From Pogostemon cablin (Eukaryota > Streptophyta > Magnoliopsida > Lamiales > Lamiaceae): a stretch of 64,000 nucleotides of DNA. Both the position numbers and the translations under genes were made by a program. This document shows, piece by piece, positions 9,360 to 19,914 of the stretch. Under the pieces are notes generated by a model. It was not told the DNA's origin and made no database searches. It worked only from the letters and a program-made list of their open reading frames with translations. The stretch is from NCBI GenBank assembly GCA_023678885.1, contig CM042965.1, forward strand, positions 27,819,777 to 27,883,776, given 5' to 3'. The number at the start of each line of letters is the position of its first letter. Within the stretch, counting starts at the first letter, position 1.

Positions 9360-11215
9360 TGATGAGCGTTTTCTCAACACACAAAATAATCCTCAAGTAT
9401 AAGGATATCAATTGTAGTCTCGAAAGGTGACCAAGTGAATATCGAACCCAAGGGACGGCGTATTATCAATTTAATTATTTACTAAATTAATTAAGACAAG
9501 CGTGGCAATATAGTTTGAGGTTTAGAATTATTAAACTAATAAACAAGTAATTAAAATAACAAATAAAATAAATATCACTTGAAGAATACGAAAGTGGATC
9601 AAGTAGGAGAATAGGTAGCTCTAGGATAATCCAGTTTCACTACTTAACTTCCCTTCCATATGTCAATGTCCGACTCTGCCTTGTGGAATATGGACGCATC
9701 ACTAAACCATGCATATCTACTCTATAGACACAAGTAAACATGCGTGTAACACGTGTGAATAACCTCGGAGCAAGAGATATAATTTCACCCCCCTTTCTAG
9801 GTACTATCAGTATCAATTATTTCCCCCTAGGATTGGTACTCTAACCCAATATGATCTCCCTTTATAGGTACTATGAAATTATCCTCTTTATCCTACTTAT
9901 TAACCCGAATTCAATTCAATTAATAAGTATTCATATATAATAGTTCTAATGAAGCTTCGGAGTCCCCTCACTTAGAATCATAACATGGAATCCTGTTCAG
10001 CGGTGAACGCACTCAATCTACAACCAAGATATATATTCAGACTCTATATACCAATTGAAGATGCACAAAACGACCGTGAATATGGTTTAAGAAAGCACAA
10101 TCATATATAAAATAAATCCACAAGTAGTGTTGTACGAAGTATACACACGGAAGATCAATTAATTCATAAAACCATCAAAACTCCTAGATCTACCAAAAAG
10201 GCTCTAGCCCATGGTGTTGTAGGAAACACACATGGGGGTTGGATAGATCTTACCCGGATGTCCGAAAAATACAAGATAAATTAGAAAATGAATAACCCCT
10301 TGGTATGGCGTCTTCATGCCCTTCTCCATCTTGAATCCTCCTCTTGGTTCTCCTCTTGATTCTACAAACGAATCTTCAAAGTGATGGATGGATGGAGGAA
10401 AGGAAGTGGATGATGGATGGGGGATGATCCCCCCTTGTGGGGTGTTGTATGGTTGTGGCCTCTCCTCGGTGATTGGTGACGTTTTTCTTGACTGCATGAG
10501 CCTCCTTTTATACTTGTAATCACGTCTCTAGGGCTTGGAATGGGCCTTTCAAGTGATCCCACGCGTTTTGGCCTCAAAAATACGTAAGTTCCCGTATGTA
10601 GGTTCGACCTCGTCAAACAGGTCGAACCACTTGCCACAGGTCGAACCACAGGTCGAACCCTGTTACTGGATTTGCGCAGTCTCTCCGTTTCGCGTATAAC
10701 TTTCACATCCGACCTCAGTGATTTTTGTGCTCACGCGATCCTCTCTTCCTTGGCTTTCTATCCTTATAAAGAAATCACAAAAACTCCAAGAATTGAATAT
10801 GTAACAGGCCATGGAAAGTAGCACTGCAATTCTGTTCGGCACAGCTCGCGCGGCGTCACCACTTTGCTCATAACTTCCTCGTTCGGACTCCGAATGGGAT
10901 GTTCTTTACGCCAAAACGACCCTCTCTTCAGTGGCTTTCCAACCATATATCACAAATCCAATTCAGAGCTCCACATCAATACAGAATAATTACACAAGTT
11001 CGATGTGCGTTTATCAGCATTCTTGCACAAATTGCACCTTTTCTCAAACTTGGCTCTTTTGATCCTTTTTCCACCTAAAACACAACAAAACACCTAAAGT
11101 GCACCTTTTTCTCACATATAATGAATATAAGACATTTGTGCTCATATAAGACTACAATATCAATCGAAAAGGTGTTAAATTGGATATTAAAACACGCTTA
11201 TTTTCACTCTCATCA
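9360..11215 (-). repeat. Element A right LTR (5' LTR)
   Basis: Begins TGATGAGCG beside the PBS and ends CTCATCA beside the TAGGA duplication. Nearly identical to 2697-4562. Carries the motif unit at 10601-10659. Confidence 0.95.
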
Positions 11216-11220
11216 TAGGA
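11216..11220. repeat. Target-site duplication TAGGA (right) of element A
   Basis: Direct copy of 2692-2696; the interrupted integrase resumes immediately after it. Confidence 0.95.
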
Positions 11221-13300
11221 ATCGCTTCCACCCACTTAGAAACATAATCCACCACAAGTAGAATGAGAAATCCATTAGATGGGGGAAAAGGCCCATAAAA
11301 TCGATACCCCACACATCAAAAATCTCGACCACTATCTTGGCTGAAGCGGCATCTCATATCTCCTACCGATGTTCCCCATGCGTTGACACCTATCGCAAGA
11401 CGCCACATAGGTGTCACAGTCCTTGAACTACATAGGCCAATAAAGAGCAGACTGAAGTACCTTTGCTGCTGTCTTTTGAGTGCCGAAGTGCCCCCCGTTA
11501 GGTTGTGCATGGAAAAACTCGAGAACACTCTCCATGATCTTCTCTATCAACCCATCGAATATTGCTATCATGCATCTCTGAAAAGTAGCAGACGTATTAT
11601 ATAACCCAAATGGTATTTTCCAAAAAGCAAAGGTCCCGTAGGGGCAAGTAAAAGTGGTCTTTTCTTGATCCTCGGGGGCAATCATAATTTGATTGTATCC
11701 CGAGTATCCATCCAAGAAATAATAAAACTCATACCCTGCAAGACGATCTAACATTTGATCCATGAAAGGAAGAGGAAAATGATCCTTACACGTGTTCTCA
11801 TTCAACTTTCTATAATCTACACATGTATGCCATCTCGTAGGAATCCTTGTGGCTATCGCTTCTCCATCCTCAGCTTTTACTACAGTCATACCCCCCTTTT
11901 TAGCAACTACATACAATGGACTCACATGGGGACTATCACTAATAGGATATATGATTCCAGCATCCAACCACGTAAGGATTTGCTTCCTAATCACCTCTTG
12001 AATCGTGGGATTAACCCTCCGCTGATTCTGAACACTTGTCTTTGCCTCATCTAACAATCTTATCATATGCATACAATACAAAGGACTAATTCCTTTCAAA
12101 TCCTCAAGAGACCAACCAATCGCAGATTTATACTTCCTAAGAACGTTCAATAACCCCTCAAGTTGATCATCATCAAGAGAAGAAGATACAATTACCGGAT
12201 ATTTTTCATTGTCGCCAAGAAAGGCGTACTTCAAGTGTTCCGGCAAAAGTTTCAACTCCTCTTTCCTCACTTCCATCGGAGAGCTCTCGTTATCCAAAGG
12301 CAAGTACTTCCTAGTCCACTTGACTTCCTCCACCTTAGTTCTTTCCGATTCAAACCTGTCATCACCCAAAGCAAGTAAGTTTTCAAGAAAGTCAATACAT
12401 ACCTCGTTGGAAAGTCCGTCAAGCTCCGTAGTAGGATAAGTAAGAGACTCAATCAAACATGTCTCAAGAGGATCCTTTGACAGGATCAGAGACATATCCT
12501 CCTTCACAATCTCCTCCACCACGTCAATACTATAACACTGCGACTCCATGGGCATCTTCATTGCTTTGTCCAAGTTGAAAAGAACTTCTTCTTTGTCCAT
12601 TCGCAATCTAAGCTCTCCTTTCTGAACATCAATCATAGCTCCAGCAGTAGCAAGGAATGGTCTCCCCAAGATTAAAGGGATATTATCCTTGTCTTCTTCC
12701 ATCTCTAGCACAAGAAAGTCCACAGGAAAGACCAGCTTCTCCACTTTGACGAGAACATCTTCAATTATACCTTTTGGAAACGTCATCAACCTGTCCGCCA
12801 ATTGGAGAACCACTATTGTAGGGGTCAACTCCCCCAAACCAAGCCTCTGAAAGATGGACAAAGGCATCAAATTGATGCTTGCCCCTAGATCGCACAAAGC
12901 TCGCCGTGCCGGCCCCTTTCCGATCTCACATAGAATAGTAAAGCTCCCCTGATCCTTCATCTTTTGTGGCAGCTTCCTTTGGATGATTGAGCTGCAATTC
13001 TCAAATAAATTCACCGTTTCAATTATGGTTAAGCTCCGCTTCTTCAACAATATATATTTAAGAAATCGGGCATAGTACGACATCTCCATGATTGCCTCTG
13101 AGAAATGAATGCTCAAGCTTATTTTGTTCATTATCTCTGAAAACTTCTTGAACTTCTCTTCCAATCCCTTCTTCACAAGCTTGTAAGGAAACGGCGTAGG
13201 TATCTTTGTTTTGGGAATCCCCCATTCATCACAATCAACCTTCTCCGCTTTCTCCTTTTCGGCTCTCAATCGCTTGGCTCTCTCCCACTTTTTTTAGCTA
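11221..13300 (-). pseudogene. Element B protease, partial reverse transcriptase, integrase N-terminus
   Basis: Reading on the minus strand: charged linker (AKRLRAEKEKAE), aspartic protease (CDLGASINLMPLSIFQRLG, GRPFLATAGAMIDV), spacer, then reverse transcriptase with SDSPHVSPLYVVAKKGGMT, CVDYRKLNENTCKDHFPLPF, FLDGYSGYNQIMIAPEDQEK and FTCPYGTFAF. Just before the catalytic Y/FxDD box the frame jumps (…IEKIMES to VLEFFHAQPNGGHFG…) into the integrase zinc-finger region. The rest of reverse transcriptase and all of RNase H are gone, yet the frame stays open to 11,428. Below that, in another frame, are CDRCQRMGNIG and DVWGIDFMGPFPP (integrase Cys pair and first catalytic Asp). Inactive. The RT signatures are Athila-like. 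Confidence 0.92.
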
Positions 13301-13347
13301 TTATGTCTGTACTTTGCTCATTCCGAACCACTGGAGTAGCATCAACA

Positions 13348-15486
13348 TTATCGAGAGTGTTCGGAGTAGCAACAGGAAATTTTTGGTGGGGTTCGACCTA
13401 TGGAACAGGTCGAACTAGGCACGTACTGGTTGAACTTTGCTTCTGGACAATGGCTCTCTTTTTTAATTTGAGGTTCGACCTGGGTTCGACCTGTTGAGTA
13501 GGTCGAACCACGGGCACCTAGGTCGAATCGGCCTACTGTACTCATTCCGCCATTCGGTTCGACCAAGGTTCGACCTGTTTGATTTATCAAACCATGACCG
13601 TCGTGGTCAAACCGTTGCTGCGACAAAACAGAGTGCTCCAAGTAGTGCGGTTCGACCTGGGTTCGACCTGTTGGATAGGTCAAACCAAGATTGTCGTGGT
13701 CGAACTGTTACTGCGATAAAACAGAGTGTTCCGATTTGTGAGGTTCGACCATGGTTCGACCTGTGGAACAGGTCGAACCATCTGTAGTTTGGTCGAACTG
13801 ATGCTACAATGCCTCCTGATCGTGTCCAGTGCATTGGTTCGACCTCCTCTGTATGGTTCAACCTTCAATGTTGGTCAAACCATGGTCGAACCGGGCCCTA
13901 GACATGTCCAAATTTGATTCCGGCCTCATAGGTCCCTCGTACTGCGTTCCCGACCTCAATGTGATGGCGTTGCAGGACCTTGGATTCTCAATACTTTGAG
14001 ACGGGAACTTTCCCTTCTCAAGAGTTTGAGTAAGCTTGTTAACACTTCCTGTCATCTCCCCCATCAACAACGTAAGGTCCTTCACCTGCTTAGATATAAC
14101 CTCATGGTTTGCATCGATTTTCTTTTCAAGTTTAGCCTCAAGGCGGTTAACTCTTTCATCATTCTTGGCCATATACCTGTTCACAGTATCCTCAAGACCC
14201 GGTTTCCCTTCTTCCACCTTAGCACCCGGATCAACACCCATCGGAGGTTGAATCACATTATTTGGATTGCTCCATGAGAACTCCGGCCTCCTAGGTTGTT
14301 GATAACCACCAGGGGGACCACGATTATTAAAGTTTCCTCGATAGTTCCCTTGGTAATTCCGATTTCCTTGATCTGGATACCTAGTCCCTTGAAAACTTTG
14401 ACCCATGGCATAGTGTGCCTCTTCTAACTCCTCTTGGATTGGTCCATCATTCTTCAACTCTTGCTGCATGATTGGTACGCGCTGAGATAATTCGCTGATT
14501 TGCTTCTGTTGAGATTCAAGTAGCTTGTTGATATTGGACAAGCTAGAGACGATATCATCCTCTCTACTTGTTTTCACCATTGCTTGTTCAACCTTAGCTA
14601 CCTTACCAAGGACATAAGTACCTCTAACTCTATCAGTTGGTCAATCCCTCGAATTCATCGAAATATCTTCAAACAACTTTTTGGCCTCTACGGATGACTT
14701 TGTAAGCAATGCTCCATTAGAAGAAGCATCCAATAACACTCGTGAATCACAGTCCAATCCATTATAGAATATACTGATATATTGAACTTTAGATAGCCCA
14801 TGTTGAGGATACTTCCTAAGCATGTCATTGAATCTATCCCATGCTTCATGAAATTTTTCACCTCCACCCATAGCAAATTAGTTAATGTCTTGCTTCATCT
14901 TAAACACCTTTGAAGGTGGCATGTACCTCTCCAAGAACCTTAACTACAGTTGCTCCCAAGTGGTGCACTCAGCTGCGTTGATAGTGTCGTACCAATCTCT
15001 CGTCTTTTCAGTAAGCGAGAATTTGAACAAAAGGATCTTCCTAGCATCTTCATGTTCTCCTGCGTCTTTTTGAGTACTTGCATAGCCCAAGAACTTATTC
15101 AGATGTTGTTGCGGATCCTCGAAAGACCCTCCTGAAAAGGATTTCCTTTCTATCATGCTAATAAGAGCGGAATGAAGATCGAAAGCTGAATTAGTTCCCC
15201 TCGCTCCTAGAAGCCCAATATTTCCAGCCCCATTGTTTCTGAAAACCTCTCGGATTGCTAGATTATCCGAATTCGCTACCATGTTGATTGTCCTTACTCC
15301 CGAATTAACTTCAGTTGTAGCTTCAATCATCTGCGAATTCTGGTCGTCAACTTCAACTCCAAAATTCAGAGCTTCAGTTGGATCAATAGTCTTTGCCTTG
15401 CTCTTCTTCTTCTTCTTCTTTCTTGACGATGCTCCGATTTCAGGATTATAGGGTTCAATTTCACCTTTCTTTGATCTCATGAGCAT
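13348..15486 (-). pseudogene. Element B gag (several breaks)
   Basis: Likely start is MLMRSKKGE at 15486 (a second ATG at 15480), followed by a basic KKKKKK stretch. The Gag domain begins about residue 80 (LAIREVFRNN, GLLGARG, FSGGSFEDPQQHLNKFLGYA). The frame breaks near 14944 and 14871, and again near 14641-14580. The pieces hold FHEAWDRFNDMLRKYPQHG and SRVLLDASSNGALL. The 13858-14580 part has a coiled-coil-like region and a Gly/Asn/Arg-rich stretch with repeated NYQGN/NRG motifs (about 14,260-14,400). The C-terminal part is the degenerate RFD/GST/GRT repeat array. Confidence 0.88.
13390..13892 (-). repeat. Degenerate motif array in element B gag linker
   Basis: Five to six units of about 90 bp with GGTTCGACC and GGTCGAACC cores, homologous in position and sequence to 7564-8078. 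Several cores are damaged (TATCAAACC, GGTCAAACC), and the coding frame is broken near 13683 and 13348. Confidence 0.88.
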
Positions 15487-15571
15487 GCACCTAAAAAGAA
15501 CTAGAATTAAAACAGCAAACAAGAAAAATAGCCCTAATAAACTAGAAATAACAAAAAGATATTTTAAGCCG

Positions 15572-15589
15572 TCCCCGGCAACGGCGCCA
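15572..15589 (-). promoter_or_regulatory. Primer-binding site of element B (tRNA-Asp, perfect)
   Basis: Minus strand TGGCGCCGTTGCCGGGGA matches all 18 bases expected to pair with the 3' end (including CCA) of plant tRNA-Asp. It lies six bases from the LTR that starts at 15596. The perfect match identifies the element type and orientation. Confidence 0.93.
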
Positions 15590-15595
15590 AAAACT

Positions 15596-16307
15596 TGATA
15601 AGCGTTTTCTCAACACACAACTTTAATCCCCAAGTATGAAGGATATCAATTGTAGTTTCGAAGGTGACCAAGTTAAATATCGAATCCACAGGATGGATAA
15701 ATATTACTTTTGTTATTTTCTAACAATTATGACTATGTTGAGAATTATATTTGTAGGTTTGTAAACTAAGTAATAATATAAATAGCAAATAAATAACAAG
15801 AACAAGAAAATAGTAGTTGTGATCAAATAAGATAATAGGTAGTTCGTCAAGCCATCCAGTTTCATTCGTTAATTCATACTTTTGTGTGTCGATGTCCGAC
15901 TCTGCCTTGTGGTTTATGGACGCATCGCTAGACCATACAAATCTATTCTATAGACACAAATAGATAAGCTTTTGACATGTATGAGTATCCTCAGAGCAAG
16001 ACATATACTTTACCTCCCTTTCTAGGTACTATCATAATCAATTATTTCCTGTGCACTTAGTACTCTAACCCGATTTGATCTCCCTTTTTAGGTACTATAA
16101 AGTTATACTCTTAATCCTACTTGTTAACCCGAATTCAATTCAATTAACAAACATTCATATAAGACGGTTCTAATAAAACCTCGGAATCCCTTCACTTAGA
16201 ATTATAACAATAAACCCTGCTCATTAGTGAACGCACTCAACCAATAACCATGTCATGCATTCAGACTCTACACAACGATTATTGATGCACAAAACGATTA
16301 TGAGTAT
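15596..16307 (-). repeat. Element B 5' LTR, first segment
   Basis: Begins TGATAAGCG next to the PBS and closely follows 26232-26945 of LTR D. It is cut at 16307 by element C. The LTR resumes at 25266, giving about 1.67 kb in total. Confidence 0.9.
16303..16307. repeat. Target-site duplication AGTAT (left) of element C
   Basis: AGTAT just before TGATAGG; repeated at 25261-25265 directly after the other end of element C. Confidence 0.9.
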
Positions 16308-18298
16308 TGATAGGCTTTTTGTGCGCACTATAATTAAATCCTCAAGTATAAGGATGTCAATTGTAGTAGCAAGTACCCAAGTTAAATTATCGATCCCGCT
16401 AAGACAGTTAATTATTTATTTACTATGAATTACTAATTAATCAGAATTGTGTAACCGATTTTCAAAGTGATTTTGTAATGAATTAATTATCTAAATTACT
16501 GAAAATATAAATAACTAAATTATTAAAAAGCGATAAAAATAAAAGCAAGTTTCTAATCAAGAGATAACGAACAGTTCTAAGGTATTAGGTAGAGACTAAT
16601 TAATTTGGGTTATTAAACTTACGATTGTTCATTCATGCAGTTTCACTGAAAATACACCGCATATCACTGTTATTCCACCGAATATGATTCGATTCTAAGC
16701 TAACAGTAAAATCTGGTTTGAATCCTAAGGTGCGCAAATATTACCAAGCCTTATTCCTAGATACTAATCCAGCGAACAACAATACCTCCGGATGGTAAGT
16801 TCGACTAATAAGATATTTTCTGGAATTACTATAAGGTTCTATTCACTTCCTACTTGATTGTCTAATTGCATTGTTCCACTAAACTAATCAAGTATTTGAT
16901 ATACCAGTTCATGAAATTAAAGTGCTTATAGCGGAGCTACTCTAATCTCTAACAGATAGACAATACCAATCATGAACGCACACAAGCTAACACAATAATC
17001 CAAGCATTATAGCGGATGTCATGAATATATTATGAAGACGTTACGAAGCAGATAAGCAAGTCTTAATAAAATAAGTAAAATCAAAAGATCAACTGCATAA
17101 AATCCTAATCTTTGGTCTAAATCCCCAAATCAATTAAATCAATCCATCAAACCCTAGAACTGTATATAAAATTAGCCCATGAGGTCACAAGCAACACTCA
17201 TGGCTGAGCAATTCATACCAAAAATCAAAGTAAAAGGAAGGAAAAGATAGGAATTATGAAACCCTAGTGTAGACGTAGTCTTTCGTTCCTTCTCCGTCAC
17301 TCCAATTGCTCGATTCTCCCTCAATTAGCACTTGGAACCCTCTTGGAAGTGGATGGATGGTGAAATCAGGTTGTAAATCTGATATGGAGGTGTTGGAGGT
17401 GTGAATTGATGATGGGTTATGGATGGGTCCTCTCCAATTTGTGTTTTGATCTCCCTAATTGTTTCTAGGACTGATGCAGGGCTTTTTCGCGATCAAAACT
17501 GCTTCAGAATCGCGATTTGAGGGTATATATACACTGCTGCATCAAACAGGCCCCGTCTGGGCCCTGAACTGGGCCGCTCGGCACCTTGCTCGAGCTGAGC
17601 TCATGGCCGAGCGGCCCCCAAACCTGCCGAGCAGAATATAGGTGAAACGGGAACGTCGTGTAGGCTCTGAGGGCACCCCACTCGGCTGGAAACTCGCAAA
17701 ATAAGGGTTCCGCTCGAGCCGAGCGACCTCTCGATCTGCAGAGACTGCGCTGCGCGATTTTACCGTTTTGAGCATAACTTCTTCATTCGGACTCCAATTT
17801 GGATGATTTTTACGCTCACGCGTTACTCTTTTCCTTGGCTTTCTATGCATATAAAGAACTCTCAGAAAATCCAATATTTGTATATTTGAATATGTAAAAA
17901 GTTATGCAAAGTGGCTGCTCGGTAAAGCATGCGCGACATTAGCACTTTGATCATAACTTTCTCGTTTAGAATCCAATTGGGGTGTTCTTTACGTCAAAAC
18001 GACCCTCTCTTCTGTGGCTTTCCAACCATATATCATATGATCAATTTGGACATCTATAAGAATACAGAAATTTGTGCAACATGGACTGTATTTTTCAGCA
18101 TTCCTTCTCACTTTCACTCCTCATTCCAACTTTGAACTTTTGATCATGTTTTACCCTTCAAAACTCAACAAAACACCTTAGTAGCATCTTAATTATGCAA
18201 GATATGAAAATTATGCCATTCTATACAAAATCATGGTCACATTCTATCAAAAACGATGTAATGTGAGACCTAAAATACGTGAAATTCCACTCTCAACA
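16308..18298 (-). repeat. Element C left LTR (3' LTR)
   Basis: TGATAGG...CTCTCAACA. It contains the GC-rich GCTCGGC/GCCGAGC array at 17576-17726 inside otherwise AT-rich sequence, and near its start a stretch (about 16340-16365) shared with the LTRs of A and B. Confidence 0.93.
17576..17726. repeat. GCTCGGC/GCCGAGC motif array, element C left LTR
   Basis: GCTCGGC and its reverse complement GCCGAGC, plus CTCGAGC variants, recur about eight times in 150 bases. It sits at the LTR position where A, B and D carry the GGTTCGACC array. The right-LTR copy is at 24538-24689. Confidence 0.8.
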
Positions 18299-18311
18299 AA
18301 CCCCCAAACTT
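18299..18311 (-). promoter_or_regulatory. Terminal polypurine tract of element C
   Basis: Minus strand AAGTTTGGGGGTT abuts the LTR end, as in element A. Confidence 0.8.
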
Positions 18312-19723
18312 ACCTATTGCTCGTCCCGAGGCAACGACATATAAAACCAATAGAGTAATTGAGAGAAAATTTCACAACTTCACATCCAAGAAAATATAAC
18401 AATTCAAAAATCATACTTCAAATACTAAGATAACCATCCATCTAAGAACATACAATTCAAATCAACTACTTCACTTTTTCGGAATGCTCATCCACCATTC
18501 TCACGGGTAGTATTTACGTTCATCACTCAAGTGTGAGATATACACTTCAGGGTAAGGTGTTTACACTCAAAGTCAATTCAAACACACGCGTAACCATAAG
18601 CTTGGCAATCATCTCAACTCTCGACTAAAGGGATAATTTCAACAATAGGATCACAAAGGTCTTGCATTAGGTTGTAATGTTGGCTCTTTGGTAAAGGTAG
18701 GGAGTATATGGATAAGGTGACTCAATCACTAGTAGAGAATCAAAGAAGACTTACAGTTTTTCAACAAACAGCTTTACTTTCTTCTTTCTTCTTCATCGCT
18801 CTTCAATGCTTCTTGAAATTTGATTCCTCCTTCACTTTTGAACACCACATCCTTACTTGAATTTTTTTTTTTCAAATAAGGGTACCAGTTTCAGGCACTA
18901 CCCTTTTCATGGGGTACCAGTTTCGGGCACTACCCCTTTATGCAATAATTTAACCACTCTTTTCAACAATTTTCATCACTTCCAACTTATTCTCCATTTA
19001 TGTTTCTTCACAAGACACCAAATTGACTCCTTCAACTCTCTACTAGGTAGGTTTTTTTTTAAGGCTAACAAGGGATCAATTGGCTTATCACGTAGGCTTC
19101 CAACAAATATGGCTTTTCAGGCTCAAAAGGGTTAACTATGGATAATTTCAATAGGTAGGATAATAATTTGGCTAGTGACTAATAAACAACAAGATGGCCT
19201 AAGATCATCTCCTATTGTCTAATCGAACAAGTAGCTTCAATCAAGATATAAAGCCAAGTTCTAGAATACGTGTGTATGAACGACACTCACAAGAATAAAT
19301 TAAATCATGCAATTTGTCATGATTTCAAAAGGCTCAAAATCTCACATGGCTAAACGAATGAACGAGCAATCCTAATAAAGCTACATAGCTAATCATCCTT
19401 GCACATAATCAAATTTCAAGTATCTCAATATCCAAGCACAATCTCAAACTGCTTCTCAAACACAATCACACATATAATCAAGTGCCATGAAAAATCAGAA
19501 AATCATCCTAGAGAACCATAAATCGACTACACCGACACTAGGATTAACACAAAACAAACAATAAACACCACAAAACACAAAACCTGAAAAATCGCAAAAA
19601 ATCGAACCCTCAATATTCTCAAATAAATCAAAAATATTAAGAATCCGCAAAAAATCGACTCTCCAAGAAACAACACAATGTAAAAATTCTATTTCGACAC
19701 CGCAAGACAAGGTATGTATGTTA
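18312..19723 (-). other. Element C 3' non-coding region
   Basis: About 1.4 kb without a supported protein. It includes two copies of a GGTACCAGTTTC-GGGCACTACC motif (about 18880 and 18913) also seen once in element A near 5175. Confidence 0.55.
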
Positions 19724-19764
19724 CCCCCCCAAACTTAGATTAAACGAAGTGAGAAACTAAGTTT
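19724..19764 (-). promoter_or_regulatory. Internal polypurine tract plus stem-loop, element C
   Basis: Seven C (19724-19730), then AAACTTAG (19731-19738) and CTAAGTTT (19757-19764). Same layout as in A and B despite unrelated flanking sequence. Confidence 0.6.
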
Positions 19765-19877
19765 GCAAAGAAGTATATACCGCAGTCAAGCAACACCTAA
19801 TAAAACTCCTACACCAACACAGACATATAAAAGTAATAAAACAGAAGGGACAGCCCCCAACAAGCGCTCATGTTTAA

Positions 19878-19895
19878 CGTCGGAGAGTCACGACG
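19878..19895 (-). promoter_or_regulatory. Conserved hairpin after the gag-protease stop, element C
   Basis: Minus strand CGTCG, TGACTCTC loop, CGACG, followed by a GAGCGCTTG box. Third instance of the structure found in A and B. Confidence 0.55.
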
Positions 19896-19914
19896 GGATA
19901 CCTCTTTTCAACTA

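Larger units (their letters stand above)
2697..11215 (-). mobile_element. Element A: non-autonomous Athila-like LTR retrotransposon
   Basis: Complete 8.5-kb element in minus orientation with two LTRs of about 1.86 kb, TG...CA ends, 5-bp target duplication, a tRNA-Asp primer-binding site beside the right (5') LTR and a polypurine tract beside the left (3') LTR. Inside are one gag-protease frame and about 1.9 kb of 3' non-coding sequence; no reverse transcriptase, RNase H or integrase is present. It is inserted in the integrase of element B. The two LTRs differ by about thirty substitutions counted by eye plus a few small indels, so the insertion is fairly young. It would need enzymes supplied in trans. 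Confidence 0.93.

Noticed and set aside
15571..15589. Match to the 3' end of tRNA-Asp, possibly a tRNA gene
   Set aside because: Only the last 18 bases match and they adjoin an LTR end; it is a retrotransposon primer-binding site.
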